A stretch of DNA of 64,000 bases from Asterias rubens. Lineage: Eukaryota > Echinodermata > Asteroidea > Forcipulatida > Asteriidae. Positions 19,844 to 34,800 of the stretch are shown piece after piece. How positions within the stretch are numbered: the first letter of the stretch is position 1; each line of letters begins with the position of its first letter. The position numbers were made by a program, and so were the translations under genes. The notes below the pieces were generated by a model. It was not told where the DNA came from, searched no databases, and saw nothing but the letters and a program-made list of their open reading frames with translations. Location of the stretch: contig NC_047063.1 of assembly GCF_902459465.1 (NCBI RefSeq), positions 2,542,001 through 2,606,000 of the forward strand. Reading direction: 5' to 3'.

Positions 19844-22800
19844 TCATTCAGATGGGATTACCTCCGCATGATCATCAACGATTTTTCTTGTGTCAGTGCC
19901 ATCAGTCAACTCCCCCTGGGGTGTCGGCCCACTCCCCGACTCCCCAACAACTCCGCCCTCAGATGGTACATCTCCATCTTTCACTCCCAGTGTGCTTTCA
20001 TTCTCCTTTCCTTCAGCAGAAAAGGACACCTTAATGCTATCTTTGTACTCCTGTGGCTCCCCCTCGGCAATCTTCTCTTTGTCCGATGGGACTTCCTCAC
20101 CCCCTGCGGGTTTGACGTTGTCCTCGTCTGCATTGTTCTTCTCGTTCATGTCACCTTCTCCTTTTCCCTTCGCCTTCTCTTTTTCCTTCTCTTTGTCCTT
20201 TTTCTTCTTGTCTGCCTCTGCTTTCTGCATAGCTGCGAGGTAGTCAAAGCCTGGGCCGAAACTGGACGGCACCGGGTCGTCATTCCACCGTACTGTTTCC
20301 ACTTTTGCAGCAAGCTTCATATAGGACGCTCTTTCAAAGGAAATAGGGACAAGAAAATGTCATTGGATAAATAAATAAAAGTGTTTATTTCTGAGTATTA
20401 AAAACTACTCTTGAGCTTCATGTAGAATGCTCTTTCAAAGGAAATTGGGACAAGAACATTTGGTTGGTCAAATCAATACATACGTTTATTTCTGAATAAT
20501 ATAAAAAAGTACATGTGATGTTTAAATTTATGGCACAAAAATAATTTCAGGTAAACTTATTTCTCAAGATAACTGAAACTATTTTAATAAACTTTTTTTT
20601 GATAACCCCTAGAGTTGTAGATCCAATGAGCTTTTGGGAACGGTATCCTCAGTGGTAGAGAAGCAGATCAAAGAGCATGACTTATTTTATTTGAAGACAA
20701 AAACAACATTAGTAAAACAAATCTGAAATATCTCAACCATGTCCAATTGAGTCTGTATTTAGTTATATTAATAATAATTTATTGAATTAATATTGCGCTC
20801 TGTCCAGGACCAGCTTGTTTGAGGGCGCATAACAATTTAAAAATACCATTAGAAAATTACACACAAACAGTTCGAGAATAAGTACACCAATATTAGAAGA
20901 AAAAAAGTATTTTTTAAAGAAAACTTCCACTCACTTGCTGATGTTCTTGCAATACAGCATAAACAGCAAGCGTAGACGTCTACAACCTTTGCGTAGAAAC
21001 CTGATGGACTTATCACTGACATGGACACAGCCAGAGAGGTCTAGACTGATGAGATAGTGACAGACCCCTGACAGGTACTGTATGCTTAGGTCTGTAAGCT
21101 GTGGGAGTGAGGGAACAAACAGTCACTGAATGAGCATCGCTAAATTTGCGAGTTAAAGGCAGTGGACACTATTGGTAACTACTCAAAATAATTATTATCA
21201 TAAAACCTTTCTGGATAACGAGTAATGGGGAGAGGTTGATAGTATAAAACATTGTGAGAAACGGCTCCCTCTGAAGTGACGTAGTTTTCGAGAAAGAAGT
21301 AATTTTCCTCGAATTTGATTTCGAGACCTCAGATTTAGAACTTGAGGTCTGGAAATCAAGCATGTAAAAGCCAAAACTTTGTGCGACAAGGGTGTTTTTA
21401 CTTTCATTATCACTCGCAACTTCGACAACCAATTGAGCTCAAATTTTCACAGGTTTGTTATTTTATGTATATGTTGAGATACACCAAGTGAGAAGACTAG
21501 TCTTTGACAGTAACCAATAGTGTCCAGTGTCTTTAAATTTGAATAATAGGGACTTTTCGTTTTCGACGACGGATGGTTCTGCGACGGTAAAGATGACATT
21601 TGGCGTCATCTGCGCATGCTTCGGCTTTGAGGACGGTCGTCCCTCAATTTCTACGACAGTACTTGGGATGCATCTTCGTTGTGCTGAAAACGACAACGTT
21701 TAGCTGAACAACCGTCGCAGAACCATCCGTCGCCGAAAACGAAAAGTCCCTAATGTCTGGTACAATGACTTGCTTAGTTACAATGCGCCCTTTACATTTG
21801 AATTCCTCAGACTATCGAGACAGTTGGTACGCCACGTGATTCGGTGCAAGCTTTTGTATAGCAACCTCCAGGATGAGCAAACCCTGGTAACATTGTGCAA
21901 TACACATCCATTCAGAATTGTGTGTGGGTGTTCACCGTCTCTTATGTAACTACGCAAAAGCTTGCCCCTAATCACATGGCGAAGCAGCTGTCACCGAGTG
22001 AGCGCCGTTAGAAAGTACCATTTGGCAAGGGATCCTTTTATATTGTAGGTAAACCATCAGGTTTAGAGACAGTCGCAACAGATAATAAATGGCCCGACAG
22101 GCTTTGAACTTAGCTCTTGAAGGGGCACAGCGATTTTTCTCTGGTAAGGGGCACTTGTATATGTGTAGAATGTAAACTTGTAATGGAACTTTGCAAAGGG
22201 CACCAGAGCAACAGCAAATACAAATGTATACGTGTATAATAATAATATCAATTATTTATTGTTTATTTATTGTTCATTTTTTTTTATTTTTTTATTTTTT
22301 TTTTTATTTATATATTTATTTATTTATTTATTTATTTATTTATCTTATTATTATTGTTATTTATTTATTTATTATTTTTTTTCCCGCTTAAAAACAGAGA
22401 AACCACATGTATTTAACCCAAGGTAGCAAACTTACATTCTTACAGCCAGCAATGTTTAGCACAGTCAGTCGCCTACAGCAGAAGGCCAGATTTTTGATGG
22501 CTCCGTCAGTCAGTTGGGTACAATGAGAGAGGTCCAGCCTCTCAAGATCCTTGCACTGTTGGGCAAACTTCTGCACCCCGAGATCAGTGATCTGGTAGCA
22601 CTCGGACAGGGTCACATCGCGTAGACGAGGGTTGTTCCCTAGCGCTCCGAGACCCTTTAATTTAATCAAAATAAACATGTGAATATTAATAATAGTGGCC
22701 CAGAACACGTATCGTAAAACAAGCACCCTTGTTTACAGGTTTCGTCAGACTTGCCAGCTACAGTGATTAAAATCACCTATGAGGCATCCTTAAAGACACT

Positions 22801-25800
22801 GGACACTATTGGTAATTGTCAAAGACCAATCATCTCACTTGGTGTATCTCAACATATGCATAAATTAACAAACCTGTGAAAATTTGAGCTCAATTGGTCA
22901 TCGGAGTTGCGAGATAATAATGAAAGAAAAAACACCCTTGTCACACAAACTTGTGTGCTTTCAGATTCTTGATTTTGAGACCAAAAATTCTAAACTCGAG
23001 GTCTCGAAATCAAATTCACGGAAAATTACTTCTTATTCGAAAACTATGTCACTTCAGAGGGAGCCATTTCTCACAATGTTTTATACCATCAACCTCTCCC
23101 CATTACTCGTTACCAAGTAGGGTTTTATGCGAATAATTATTTTGAGTAATTACCAATAGTGTACACTGTCTTTAATTTCATTACCAGAATAAAAATGCTG
23201 TTGATACTTTCAAGATTATTTTGAAAACTATCTTGTCTAAGTTGGCTTATCTGTCATGTCTGTAATTGTTTTTTGTCCGAGTTTCCTTTTTCTTTACTGT
23301 GTGAGGATTCACTCTCGTGCGCCTTGGGCAACTTAAGTGGGTGGATTTTGGCGCCTTACAAATACTCTAATATTATTATTACTATTTACGATTTAAACTC
23401 ACCGTATCAGTAATGCTACAGCCGGATATATCTAGAGATGAGAGAGCAGGAAGATTGCCAAGCATCTCTGCACCACCATCGGTGATGTGCTCACTGAAGC
23501 AAAATGTCCCATACACCAGACTGTAACATCTGTCATGGACGGAGGAATAGACATTCATTTATTATTTGATAATAAAAATAATACTACTACTACTAATAAT
23601 AATAATCATAATGACCAATAGTGACTTTACTGCTGCACAGTCGTAGGCCTACGTCCCTGTCTTATGTCCTAGTCCCCTGTTTTGTGTGTCTTGTTATTAT
23701 ATTATTAGTGTGTAATATACAAACTCAAATTCTGTATACAATAAATATCTCTAAGCTTACGTCATGGGGGTCTCTACTCGACAAGCTATGCTTTTTGGAG
23801 ACCTCCACTTAATCACCTATTCTATATTTAACCATGAATGTTGTTTAATTGAGTTGAAATAAAGTATTTTGAATTGAACAATAAATTATTCTTATAAAAC
23901 ACCTTATGACTGGACCCTAAGGTGCTGCACAAATTAAGATAGAACCAAACAAGAGAAAATAAAAGTAACCAGCTAAAAAAAAAAAACTACACACCACGGA
24001 AGTTAAAAAAGTTATAAAAAGTGCCCCACAAAAAAAAAACCTTAACCAGTTTAAATTACAATTACGTAATGTTTTTCAGAAATTACACTAAAAAAATATC
24101 AGGAAAAGTGACAATGTACTTGTCAATAAAAACAACACACACGGAAAGTCAAAAAGATATAAAAAAGTACCCCACAAATGACTAGAAACCTTTGTTTTAG
24201 TTACCATTACATAAAAAGTAAATGTCAATTTATGAATTGGTTTTATTTAAAGTTATGTGTCCTCAGAACCAACAACAAATATCATAGAGCTTCCTTCAAG
24301 CACAAAAAGCAGCTTCGCATGGCAAAATTGAGCTGAACAGCATACGGTTACCAGTCAAAATACCAAATCCCATGTACCACTTGTGCCAGGGCCCAATTTA
24401 ATAGAGCTGCTTTAGCACAACATTTTGCTTAAGCGAAAAAAATCCTTATTATGCTAAGTAAACAACAGCTAAATACCAGTCACAAGCAATGTATATGGCA
24501 TGAAATTTTGGCCAGTAATAATGTGTAAAATAAGCGAGCTATTTTCGTGCTTCAGCAAATATTTTGCTTAAGCAGAAATTGGCCCCTGGTATCATGCAAG
24601 TCATTTCTGCTAAGCACAAACTTGTCAGCAACAGTTTCTGCTTTAGCAGCGCTATGAACTTAAGCCCTGAACTGCTGCTAACAATTACATAGCATGCAGT
24701 TATATTTTCAACGTGGACACAGTACATAAAAGTCCAGTTATGAAAGACACAATCAAGAGCACAATCATATAGTCTTCCCACGTCAATGACATCAAATTAC
24801 TGCCTCGCTGATTGTAGACAGGAAGTTAATTCATTCTCTCACAAGAAACTCTTTGAGAAGTTTAACACAAACTTTTCAGGAGTAATTGAAAATGGAATGA
24901 AGAGAATTTACACAAAAAAAGAGGAATTTTCCCTGCACAGGAACACAACAAACTTGTTTTACCGCAACCCAAATTAATAAACACACAGGGAAGTGGTTTC
25001 CCCAGATGGTGCGAGCAAGATATATCATGCAATTGACATCAGGTGAGTTTGGTCAATAACAGAAAACCACATCAAGGTATATATAAAAAAATTGATCATC
25101 TGTTAGGTTAGTTTATTTTATTTTTTAACATTTATTGCACAAACATCGTAATACAGTACATTGTGGACCAAAAGGGAAACCCTGAACAGGTCCCCGCAGG
25201 CCCACTAGACGTGCTCCCTTAATCACACATAATAATAAAACAAACAGAGATAACAGAAATTATGGAACTATATCTATAGCCAAACAAAAGGTGACAAAAA
25301 TCACTTTAAAAATATACAAAATATGTAAACATTATAGACAATTAAAGATACAATATTAGCTACGATAAAATTTGCAAAAGCATAATGGTAAATGATAATA
25401 ATTGAGGAAATAATTTCCAAACTGAAGTCAGAATAATAATATTGAATTAAAATGACTCACTTCTGCATGATCTTGATGATGGAGACATCACTGACTCGGA
25501 CACAGTTTGTCAGATTCATTTCTCTGATCTTTGGACCCGACGGGCCCTCCACTAGGCTGCGCACTCCATTGTCACTGATCCTGAAACATATTAATGATTC
25601 AGTAGATACTTTACAAATGTTAATCATAAATACCTCAGACAGTTTCGATATTCCTATTGGTGGAGAGCGCGTCACGTGGGTGTGTATAAACCTTTGTTTA
25701 TGACCGGTAAAAAGTGTTAATTCATGGGCGTGACACGCGACCTTGCACCTGTTCCTATAAGAAAGTTTCTTCATTCCTATTGGTCGAGAGCAATGGCTGA

Positions 25801-28800
25801 AACAGTTGTGCCACATCACGCGATACGCGCAACGCCCACAGCATTCCCTTATAAGGAGTTGTTTACCCCAGGGCGACGGAGGACTTTATCATTTCATAGC
25901 TGGAGGGGTGTTGTGTTGAAAGAAATCATTTAACAAGTATAATTTTTGCATTTATTTTACTTTTTGACCAAAAAGTGATGATGTTTTTGACCGAAACGGT
26001 ATTTTGTCGGTATTTATGAATGGGAATCAAAGTGTGTTGAATCTGTTTTCAACTAGTGGTTTAAACCCGCAGAGGCCTTTATAATTTACCTCGACTTTGC
26101 CTCGGTAAAATTATCAAGAACCACGCCTCGTTGGGATTAAACCACTAGTTGAAAACCTCTTCACCACACACTGATTCCCTTATTTAGATTTGGTGTGCCT
26201 CGGCCGAGCGTTCAAAAATAAAAAATTATAAACAGCATTTATAAAGCACATTATCAATCACAGATTCCTCAATGTGACTAACAATAGGAACAGAAGCTAA
26301 AAACATGAACAAATTTAAATATAGGCCAAAAATACTACAATATAAAATACCACACAGAAAAGATTATAAAATATACATTCAAACACGTAGTTAAAAATTA
26401 AAAACATTAGAAAATACAGACATGTATACATATAAAAACACATACAAATTTATTAACAATTCAATAAAGAGAAAACCCCTCCAATAATTGTTACCATAAA
26501 AACTGACTTGGTAATGAGCAATGGAGAGGGGTTGATAGAATAAAACATTGTGACAAAAGGCTCCCTCTGAAGTAATGTAGTTTTTGAGAAAAAAAGTAAT
26601 TTCTCCATAAAATATTTGAATTATCTGAATGCACATGGTGTTGTTTCCTCCTTTATTCAATCGCAACTTTGACGTCCAATTGAGTGCAATTTTTCACAGG
26701 TTTGTTATGCATTAGCTGAGATAAACCAAGTGAGAAGACTGGTCTAATTACCAACGGTGTCCAGTGCCTTTACTGACAAACAGATAGAATAAAATAGATT
26801 CAACATTAAGCTCTGGTGTTTCTGCGTTAGGGTCTCAGTCTTGACACTTGTGTCCTAAAGCAAGACACTTGCTCTTTGGATGGGACAGAATTATCTGTTG
26901 ATCTTGTGTTTTGTGTAATGCCATAAAAGATCCAGGTAGAGTTAGGATAATAAGAAGGCTTTCACTAGCACCCCCATACAATGTTATTGACAAAACAAGG
27001 AGACCGCTAACATAGGGCTAGACAGCTCAGTTGAAAGAGCGCTTACATGTCACTCCAGGGGTCCAGGTTCGAATTCCGCTTTAGTAAAAATTTCTTTGTT
27101 CAAAATAACATTTTTAAAATAATAAGTAGGATTTGCAAATGTTTTATGTCTGGTCCAGACTTTTATTTTGTTACTTTTCCAGAGCCTTGAGGAGTTGTTC
27201 TGCTATTGTTTTGCGCTTTATAAATTGTCCTTTATTATTATTATTATTATTATTTTTTAATAAGGTTGACAATTTGAAGGGGTTAATACTCTGTGGGTGT
27301 TCTCCCTATTTGAAACACTTACCTGATACAGTCTGCTACATTAAGCACGTTGATGTTACGACACTGAGCCAACGACTTCAGACTTGCGTCTGTCACACGA
27401 GGGCAGTCTATCACAAAGACGTGCCTGAGATCTGCGCAGTATCTACCGATGTACTTAAATGTTGCGTCGCTCAACTTGGTGTTCCCTAATTGAAGATAAA
27501 CATTTTGAATATTTATTAATGACAAGAGTTGGAACTTATCAAGTGTTACACTTTTTTGATGATAATATCATTTTTATAAACGAATTAAATGATTTATTTC
27601 ACTATCAAAGCCAACTCGACTAAACCTTCATACTAATTTCTGGTCCCATTTTCATAGAGCTGCGTATGGACCCGATAAAAAACACAAGTATTCTTAATAG
27701 AATAAGGCCACCAGCCAAAAATAACATGTTACAAGTATAGTTTGTGACTTCATGGTATCCTGCTTATTATGGCTATGCAGAAATTTTTGAAGAATTTTGT
27801 TTGCTTAAAGGAACATTACAGAATTGGTTTTTGCTAACCAAACAGTTGCTGGTTGTGTAAGTATTATGTGACTCGCTCTATCCTAATGTATTTTATCTTC
27901 AAGTACGCGCTAACTGGCTAATCCTCCAATCAGATTCCCAGAATGGAGTGGTGATCAAAACCAATATTGCACGGCTAATATCACTACCATGCGTCTTGTG
28001 TGTTCTATGTCACGCGCCAAGTTTGCTTGAAGATAAATATGTTATCACTCGCGCGCTCGTGAAAATACAAAAAACATAGTGCGTCTGCGTCCCATATCCA
28101 ACTCGACCTTCGGCCTTGTTAGATATGGGACGCAGAAGCACTATATTTTTCCGTATTCCACTCGCGCTTGTGTGATAACTTATAGTATCATTACCTTCCA
28201 CACGTATTGTCTGTAATTTCCGATGCTGTGCGATTGCCTTGAAGGCTACGTCGGTGATGTTGGGCGTCAACAGGAAAGAGATATTTCTGATATTGTGGCA
28301 CTTTGAGGCGATAGCCACTATGCTTTCATCTTTGAGTGTAGCACAGTCATTCACACAAAGCGACTGGATGTTGGAGCAGCCATTGGCAATATTCTTGTAA
28401 CCTGTGACTGTGATCTGGTAAAACCAAAGTGTCAAAAGAAGATGTCAGAAAATCCAGGTTTGTGTATAAATTATTATAATAATAATAAATAATAATCTAA
28501 GCATTTATATAGCGTTCTTACACAAAAAAAAAGTACCACAACGCTTAACAACAAAATAACAAGCAATCAAAAATTAACAATACAAAGCAATGAGAAATCA
28601 ATAAATAGTCTAAGAAGTGAAATAAGTATAGAAAAGGTGTGTTTTGAGTGATGTTTTGAAATCTGAAAGTGAATTAGCATGACGTATTTGATAAGGAAGA
28701 GTGTTCCAAAGGTTTGGTGCTGCTGCATACAAACCTTTGGAGGATGAAGAGTATCTGGTTTTAGAATACATCCTGGGAAGCTGCAGCCAGGGAATATGAA

Positions 28801-31800
28801 CCGATCCGGCCTGTCAATCAAACTGTGCGCGTTCACCCATTTGACCAATCACAGCAATGACTGTGGTCAGACAAACTCGGTCATGCGTGCGCGTATATTT
28901 GGCACGCGCGGCAGAATCGTGCAGAATGTCATTGGGAGTGCTCGTACACACGTCTTGCTCACGTGCGCGGTGGGTGGAGCTTAGTGGAAAGCCGAAACGG
29001 TCCATTACCTTTGAAGAAAACTATTACAATATTTGAAATACTGACAATTGTGTTACAACAATCCCTTCACTCCACATAGAATCTGTTATTTTTGTAAAAG
29101 AAAATTGATGCTTTGGAACTTTACCCACCTGTGGGCATCCAGATAGGTCCAGATAAACCAGTTTCCGACAGCCTCTACCGTTTGCCAGGTATTGTAACCC
29201 TTTGTCACTGAAGCGTCTGCAGTATGCCAAGCTCATATACTGCAGGTTGCGGGACCATCTAAAAAATATCACAAATCAAAAACAGGGTTAAAAAAATAAT
29301 CCCTCTGAGCTGAGAACAGGGGATCCATAGAGAAGGTTCAAGGTTAGCCTGAACATCGGACGTCACACTTCGAGGCTCGTGAATTATGCAACCAACACAC
29401 ATAATCACCTTTGACCTCGGATCATTTCACTAAGTCTTCATGATTCTGGAGATTCACAGTTCAATGCGATGTACATGTGTATACATATAAACCAATACCT
29501 CTCCTCATCCCTGGAATTGGCAAATTTAAATGTGCTATATGCTAGCACATTTAAACGAGCCATAAATGAGCGTACATATTCATTATTCAATGTTTTCTAC
29601 GCGTGCACACACGTCTTTCGTCTTAAAGAATCACTTTGTTTTTGTTTTTTAAAAACGTGTTGTCATAAAACTACGCGCGCACGCATTTTCTGAGTCAATC
29701 AGCGTTATTTCCCAGTACATCCCATAGTGATGATAGGTATTGATACAGCGCGCTGCCCATGGTAGCGAGGCTGGGAGATATCAAATTTAATAAAAAATTA
29801 TAAAGTGAGGTTGGCTATACATCTGGTTCGACAAAGCCTGATGAAACAATACAATTAACACAATTATTAGAGTGCTCTTTCTCATCAAAGATGGTTACAC
29901 AGCGCTGATGAACAGAGTCAAGAGAACTAACTAAATAATACAGTTAGACGCGTTGGTCATTGTTCAAATCAATAAGCATTCTTAAAGCCATTGGACACTT
30001 TCGGAAAACAGTATTGTCCAAGGCCCACTCTTCGTGTTTATCACAACTTATATATAAAATAACAAACCTGTGAAAATTTAGGCTCATACACTCATCGGAG
30101 TCGGGAGAAAATAACGGGAAAACCCACCCTTGTTTCCGCATGTTTCGCCGTGTCATGACATGTGTTTAAAATAAATCCGTAAATTTCGATATCGAGAATT
30201 GATATTGGTTTAATGTTTTCTCAAAAAGTAAAGCATTTCATGGAATAATATTTCAAAAGAAACCTTTCACCATTACCTTCTGTATACCCTGCAAGTTATT
30301 TGTAAATCTGTGAACTTTTTTTTTCTTTTCTGAAAGTGTCCAATGGCTTTAAAATCATCCTAAAACTGTACTGTACTTTGAAATTGTGTTGTCATGAATG
30401 ATAAAGAAAAGTAATTACTTATAAGAGAGTAAAATCATGGAAGTCTACCGAGAGAAAAGAAACAACTTAAGACCAAGTCACACTGCAGCGATAACGATAA
30501 CGATCAAGACGCAAAGAGAACTCATTCTATTGGTTGAATGAGTGTGTGCGTATTCTGTGTGGAGCAATTCAACCAATAGTATGCGTTAACTCTTTGCGTC
30601 TTGATCGTTATCGTTATCGCTGCAGTGTGACTCGGCCTTTGAAGACAGTGGACACTATTGGTAATTGTCAAAGACTAGTCTTCTCATTTGGTGTATCTCA
30701 ACATTTGCATAAAACAAATCTGTGAAAATTTGAGCTCAATCGGTCGTCGAAGTTGCGAGATATTAATGAAAGAAAAAAACACCATTGTCACACGAAGTTG
30801 TGTGCTTTCAGATGCTTGATTTCGAGACCTCAAATTCTAAATCTGAGGTCTCGAAAGCAAATTCTGGGAAAATTACATCTTTCTTGAAAATTACTTCACT
30901 TTAGAGGGAGCCGTTTCTCACAATGTTTTATACTATCAACCTCTCCCCATTACTCGTCACCAAGTAAGGTTTTGTGATAATAATCATTTGAGTAATTACC
31001 AATAGTGTCCACTGCCTTTAAGCAGAACAAACAAAACCATGCACGTTTTACTTGTTACACCTACCTTCCAAGAAGCCTTAGCGTAGCATCGGTGATGTTG
31101 GTATGAGAGATGTTGAGATACAGCAAGGTCTGGCATCCCTCTGCAATGTCCTTCATCATGTCATCATTCACACCTCCACATTCAGATAGATTCAGATCTT
31201 GCAGGTTCCTACACTGACCTGCCGAGAACAATCAGAGCCAATGCTTACTAAAATGTCTGAAACCATTGCTTACTAAAATGTCTGAAACCATTGCTTACTA
31301 AAATGTCCGAAACCATACTTCAAATGTTAGGACCACACTCGGATAGATTCAGGTCTTCTGCAGGTTCCTACATTGACATGTCGAGAACAATCAGAGCCAA
31401 TGGTTACTAAAATGTCTAAACCCATTGCTTACTAAAATGTCTGAAACCATTGCTTACTAAAATGTCTGAAACCATACTTCAAATATTAGGACCACACGTA
31501 GATAGATTCAGATCTTGCAGATTCCTACACTGACCTGCATGGAACAATGACAACCAGGGCCCAATTTCATAGCGCTGCTTAGCGGCCGATTTTGTGCTTA
31601 CTGTGCAATTTCTATTTCATAGCGCTGCTAACCGTAAGCACACGAAAAGGCATGCTAACCTTCCGGTGCTTACCGCACAAAAATAAATGACGTCACAATG
31701 CAAATCCACGGTAAACACGAAATATGGCCACCCAATTTTCCTGCTAACCTGTGAAATACGATGACACACGCTGTAAAAAAAATCTTCTGAATTCAGATAA

Positions 31801-34800
31801 AAGTCTGAACAATTCTGTAATCATAGCCAAAGGACCCACATCACCACCCAAAGATTTCTTCTAACATTCTAACCCTCTTCTAAAATTGGTATTCTGACTC
31901 TTACCTATAGCAACGTAGCTTGGTTTGGTCAGACTGTCACACCCTCGTAAGTTGAGATGGAGGAGGTATGGTCGACACGTCTGCAGCAGCTTACACACAA
32001 ATCTGTCAGTAGCCCTGGAAATAAAATAAAAATAATAATAATAATAATAAGATTTGTGATGCCCACATATCCACCCTGCTGGGTGTTTAAGGCGTAGTAA
32101 ACCAAAAACAAACAAAAGAAAACAGACACGTTGCAACCTTTCGGTTCCATTCCATTTCACAGGGGAGAAGATACTATCTCGACGAAACTCACAAACACTG
32201 AGAGACAGAACACTTTTACTCTTTATTACTCTTGCTCGACATGCTCAAGAACACAAGTGTCACTTTTGAACCCCCAACCTGGGCCCAATTTCATAGAGCT
32301 GCTAAGCCCAAAAATTTCCTTAGCATGAAATTTCTTCCTTGATAAAAACAGGATTACCAAATTTCTATCGTGATTTTCAGGATGAGCAAACAACAGCTGA
32401 ATACCAATAACAAGCGATATGCAACAATTGGAAATCTAGTCGGTAATCCTGTTTTTATCAAGGAAGAAATTTCATGCAGCTCTATGAAATTGGGCCCTAA
32501 TGACTAATCAGCCATCAAAACTTAAGTCTGACGTCTTTAACGCTTTGGCCTTGACGTGTACAGAGCCCCACCCGACCACTAGTCCTAATAAGTTCAGAGC
32601 ATACCACAATTCTGCTTACTTACCTGTTCTTTATTGATGACAAGTTGACCTGAAATTAAAAAATGAAAAACAAAGTAAGTTAGTTTAGTTCAATGCCCAG
32701 AGGCAGAGTTATGGATACTATCTGTGACAGTTGCCCAAACCTTATTAAGCAAGTAGGTTGCAACCCAAAATGTTATGTTGCATCTGAATGGAACCTGGGC
32801 CCAATATGATGGCTCTGTCGAATTCAATCACCAATCTTTTGCCCTTGCCAATCACCAATCCTTTGCCTTTGCCATGCTGGCAGGGCAAGGCCTGAATGTC
32901 TTCGCTACTTGTGTAAGCGTATGAATGCCATGTAAAAAAAAAAACAGGTGTAGAAGCCAAAATGTCCCGCTAACTCGTATAATATGCTTGACATAAGGAC
33001 ATAAATCCCTGCTTCCGCAAGCGCCGATTCTTTTCTTATGATAAGCAGAGCCATGAAATTGGGCCCTGGTGTTCATGCCAAAAAAGGTCTGCTGCTAAAC
33101 AGTGTCCATTGATTACTCTAGTGTGTAGTACGGTGTATAATTTTGAGATACAGGCATGATGTCACAGGTTAACTATACTCCACGTAAACCGCAGGACACC
33201 GACTGCTGTGTTAAGTTAGCTCCAGCGTTCCACATGGCCCAATTTCATAGCGCTGACTACTCAGAAAACATTGCTTAACAAATTTCTGCTTAGCAGATTT
33301 TAAACCAAGATAAACAACATGGTAGAAAAGCATTCCAGAGACCTCATTTCAATTCAGCGTACTTTGGACAAACTTCCCAAATTTTGGTCAAGAATGCCCC
33401 CCCCCCCCAGTGTCAAGGAATCCCTCGGAGAACCCTGACCAGGGATGTTTAATTCTATGAGAAAGTGCTCTTACCCTGCTCCACAGCGAGCTTGTACCGG
33501 TGATCATCTTCCATTGCCGGCATACCTGGGCACATCGACTCACATCGGCCAAGTCAAGATAACTGAAAATCTGCACGATCGCAATAACAATATATGTGAC
33601 ATTACATTTCAAGAGAGATAATTAACGTACTTACTCCATGCTTTTATAATAATTGGCTATTCAATCGCCAACCCCTTCCCCAAACCTCCGCCAGTGAATG
33701 ACCAAAATAATTAAGGCAGCATCTTTTTTAGTGTCTGGATTGTCGTATTGTCATTTTGACACACACCGTCAACGACAGAAGTGTAGGTACGTTTTTAAAA
33801 ACATTGAGGTTTGGGCCCAAGCTTTTGATTGATAATTACCAAAAAAGTGTCACAGTATCAGTTGAGGCGTTGCATGGGGCAATATCAATGTATATTTGTT
33901 TTCTTAGAAACACCATGATGATTTTGTTCTTAAGAGATCTTGTTTTGCTATATTTTCTACTACCGAGGAGTAGACTTTACAAAATTCGGGAGACTTCTCT
34001 ACTACAATTAAATGATATACAAACACATTTTAGCCGGATAAAAAAAGACATCAATAAACAAAACACATTCAACAAAAATTAAAATTCCTGTCAACAAAGT
34101 TCTTGCTCAAGAAGCTGCTGCAGTGAAAAATGCTGGGAAAGATATATTCCAGTGTACTGTAAATAAAAACAGACGATAACCATCATCTTTGCTTCCCTTG
34201 ATCCCTCTACTCACCTTAATGGCTAGTTTTCTTGGGAGTAGAGAGATGTCGTCTCTTGCCTCGCCTCGAGGAAACATCATCTCATCCTCACCATCCATCT
34301 CTCCTCTTTCCAATCTCTATTAAATAAAAATTATAAAAATAAAAAGTATTTGTAAGGTGCCAGAATCCACCAAATTAAGATCCTCACACAGTAAAGAGGA
34401 AAATCAGACAAAGAACAACATACACAAGCCAAATTAAGCTACAGTCCCGGCCATATTTCGTTAGGCCCTCGCACCACGGCCCCCGTGCCCCCTTTCAATG
34501 TTGGCTCACAGTCTCATTGCGCGGTCGGCGCTGCCATCGACATTGAGCGGGGGAGAGGGGAGGGCGAGAATATTTGAATTGATATCAGTGAAACCTTTCC
34601 GCAGTCAAACATTTTGGAAGTCAAATACAAAGTTTACAAAGCAGATGTACAGTTGTTCAAATAAGAAATAATTCTTCATTGTTCCCTCCAGCTTTTGTTT
34701 CAAACAAAAGCTGGAAATCGACCAACAGTGAGAACTATCAAGGTAATGTACATCGGTAAACAAAACTCATGATTTACCTGCGCGCTGTGCATTACGCCTA

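Noticed and set aside
27018-27090. Functional tRNA gene
   Set aside because: A- and B-boxes are present but the acceptor stem does not pair and related heads carry SINE tails.
31065-31560. CRISPR-like array from regularly spaced repeats
   Set aside because: Eukaryotic gene intron; the repeats are copies of an FBXL13 exon edge and short slippage units, with no repeat-spacer regularity.
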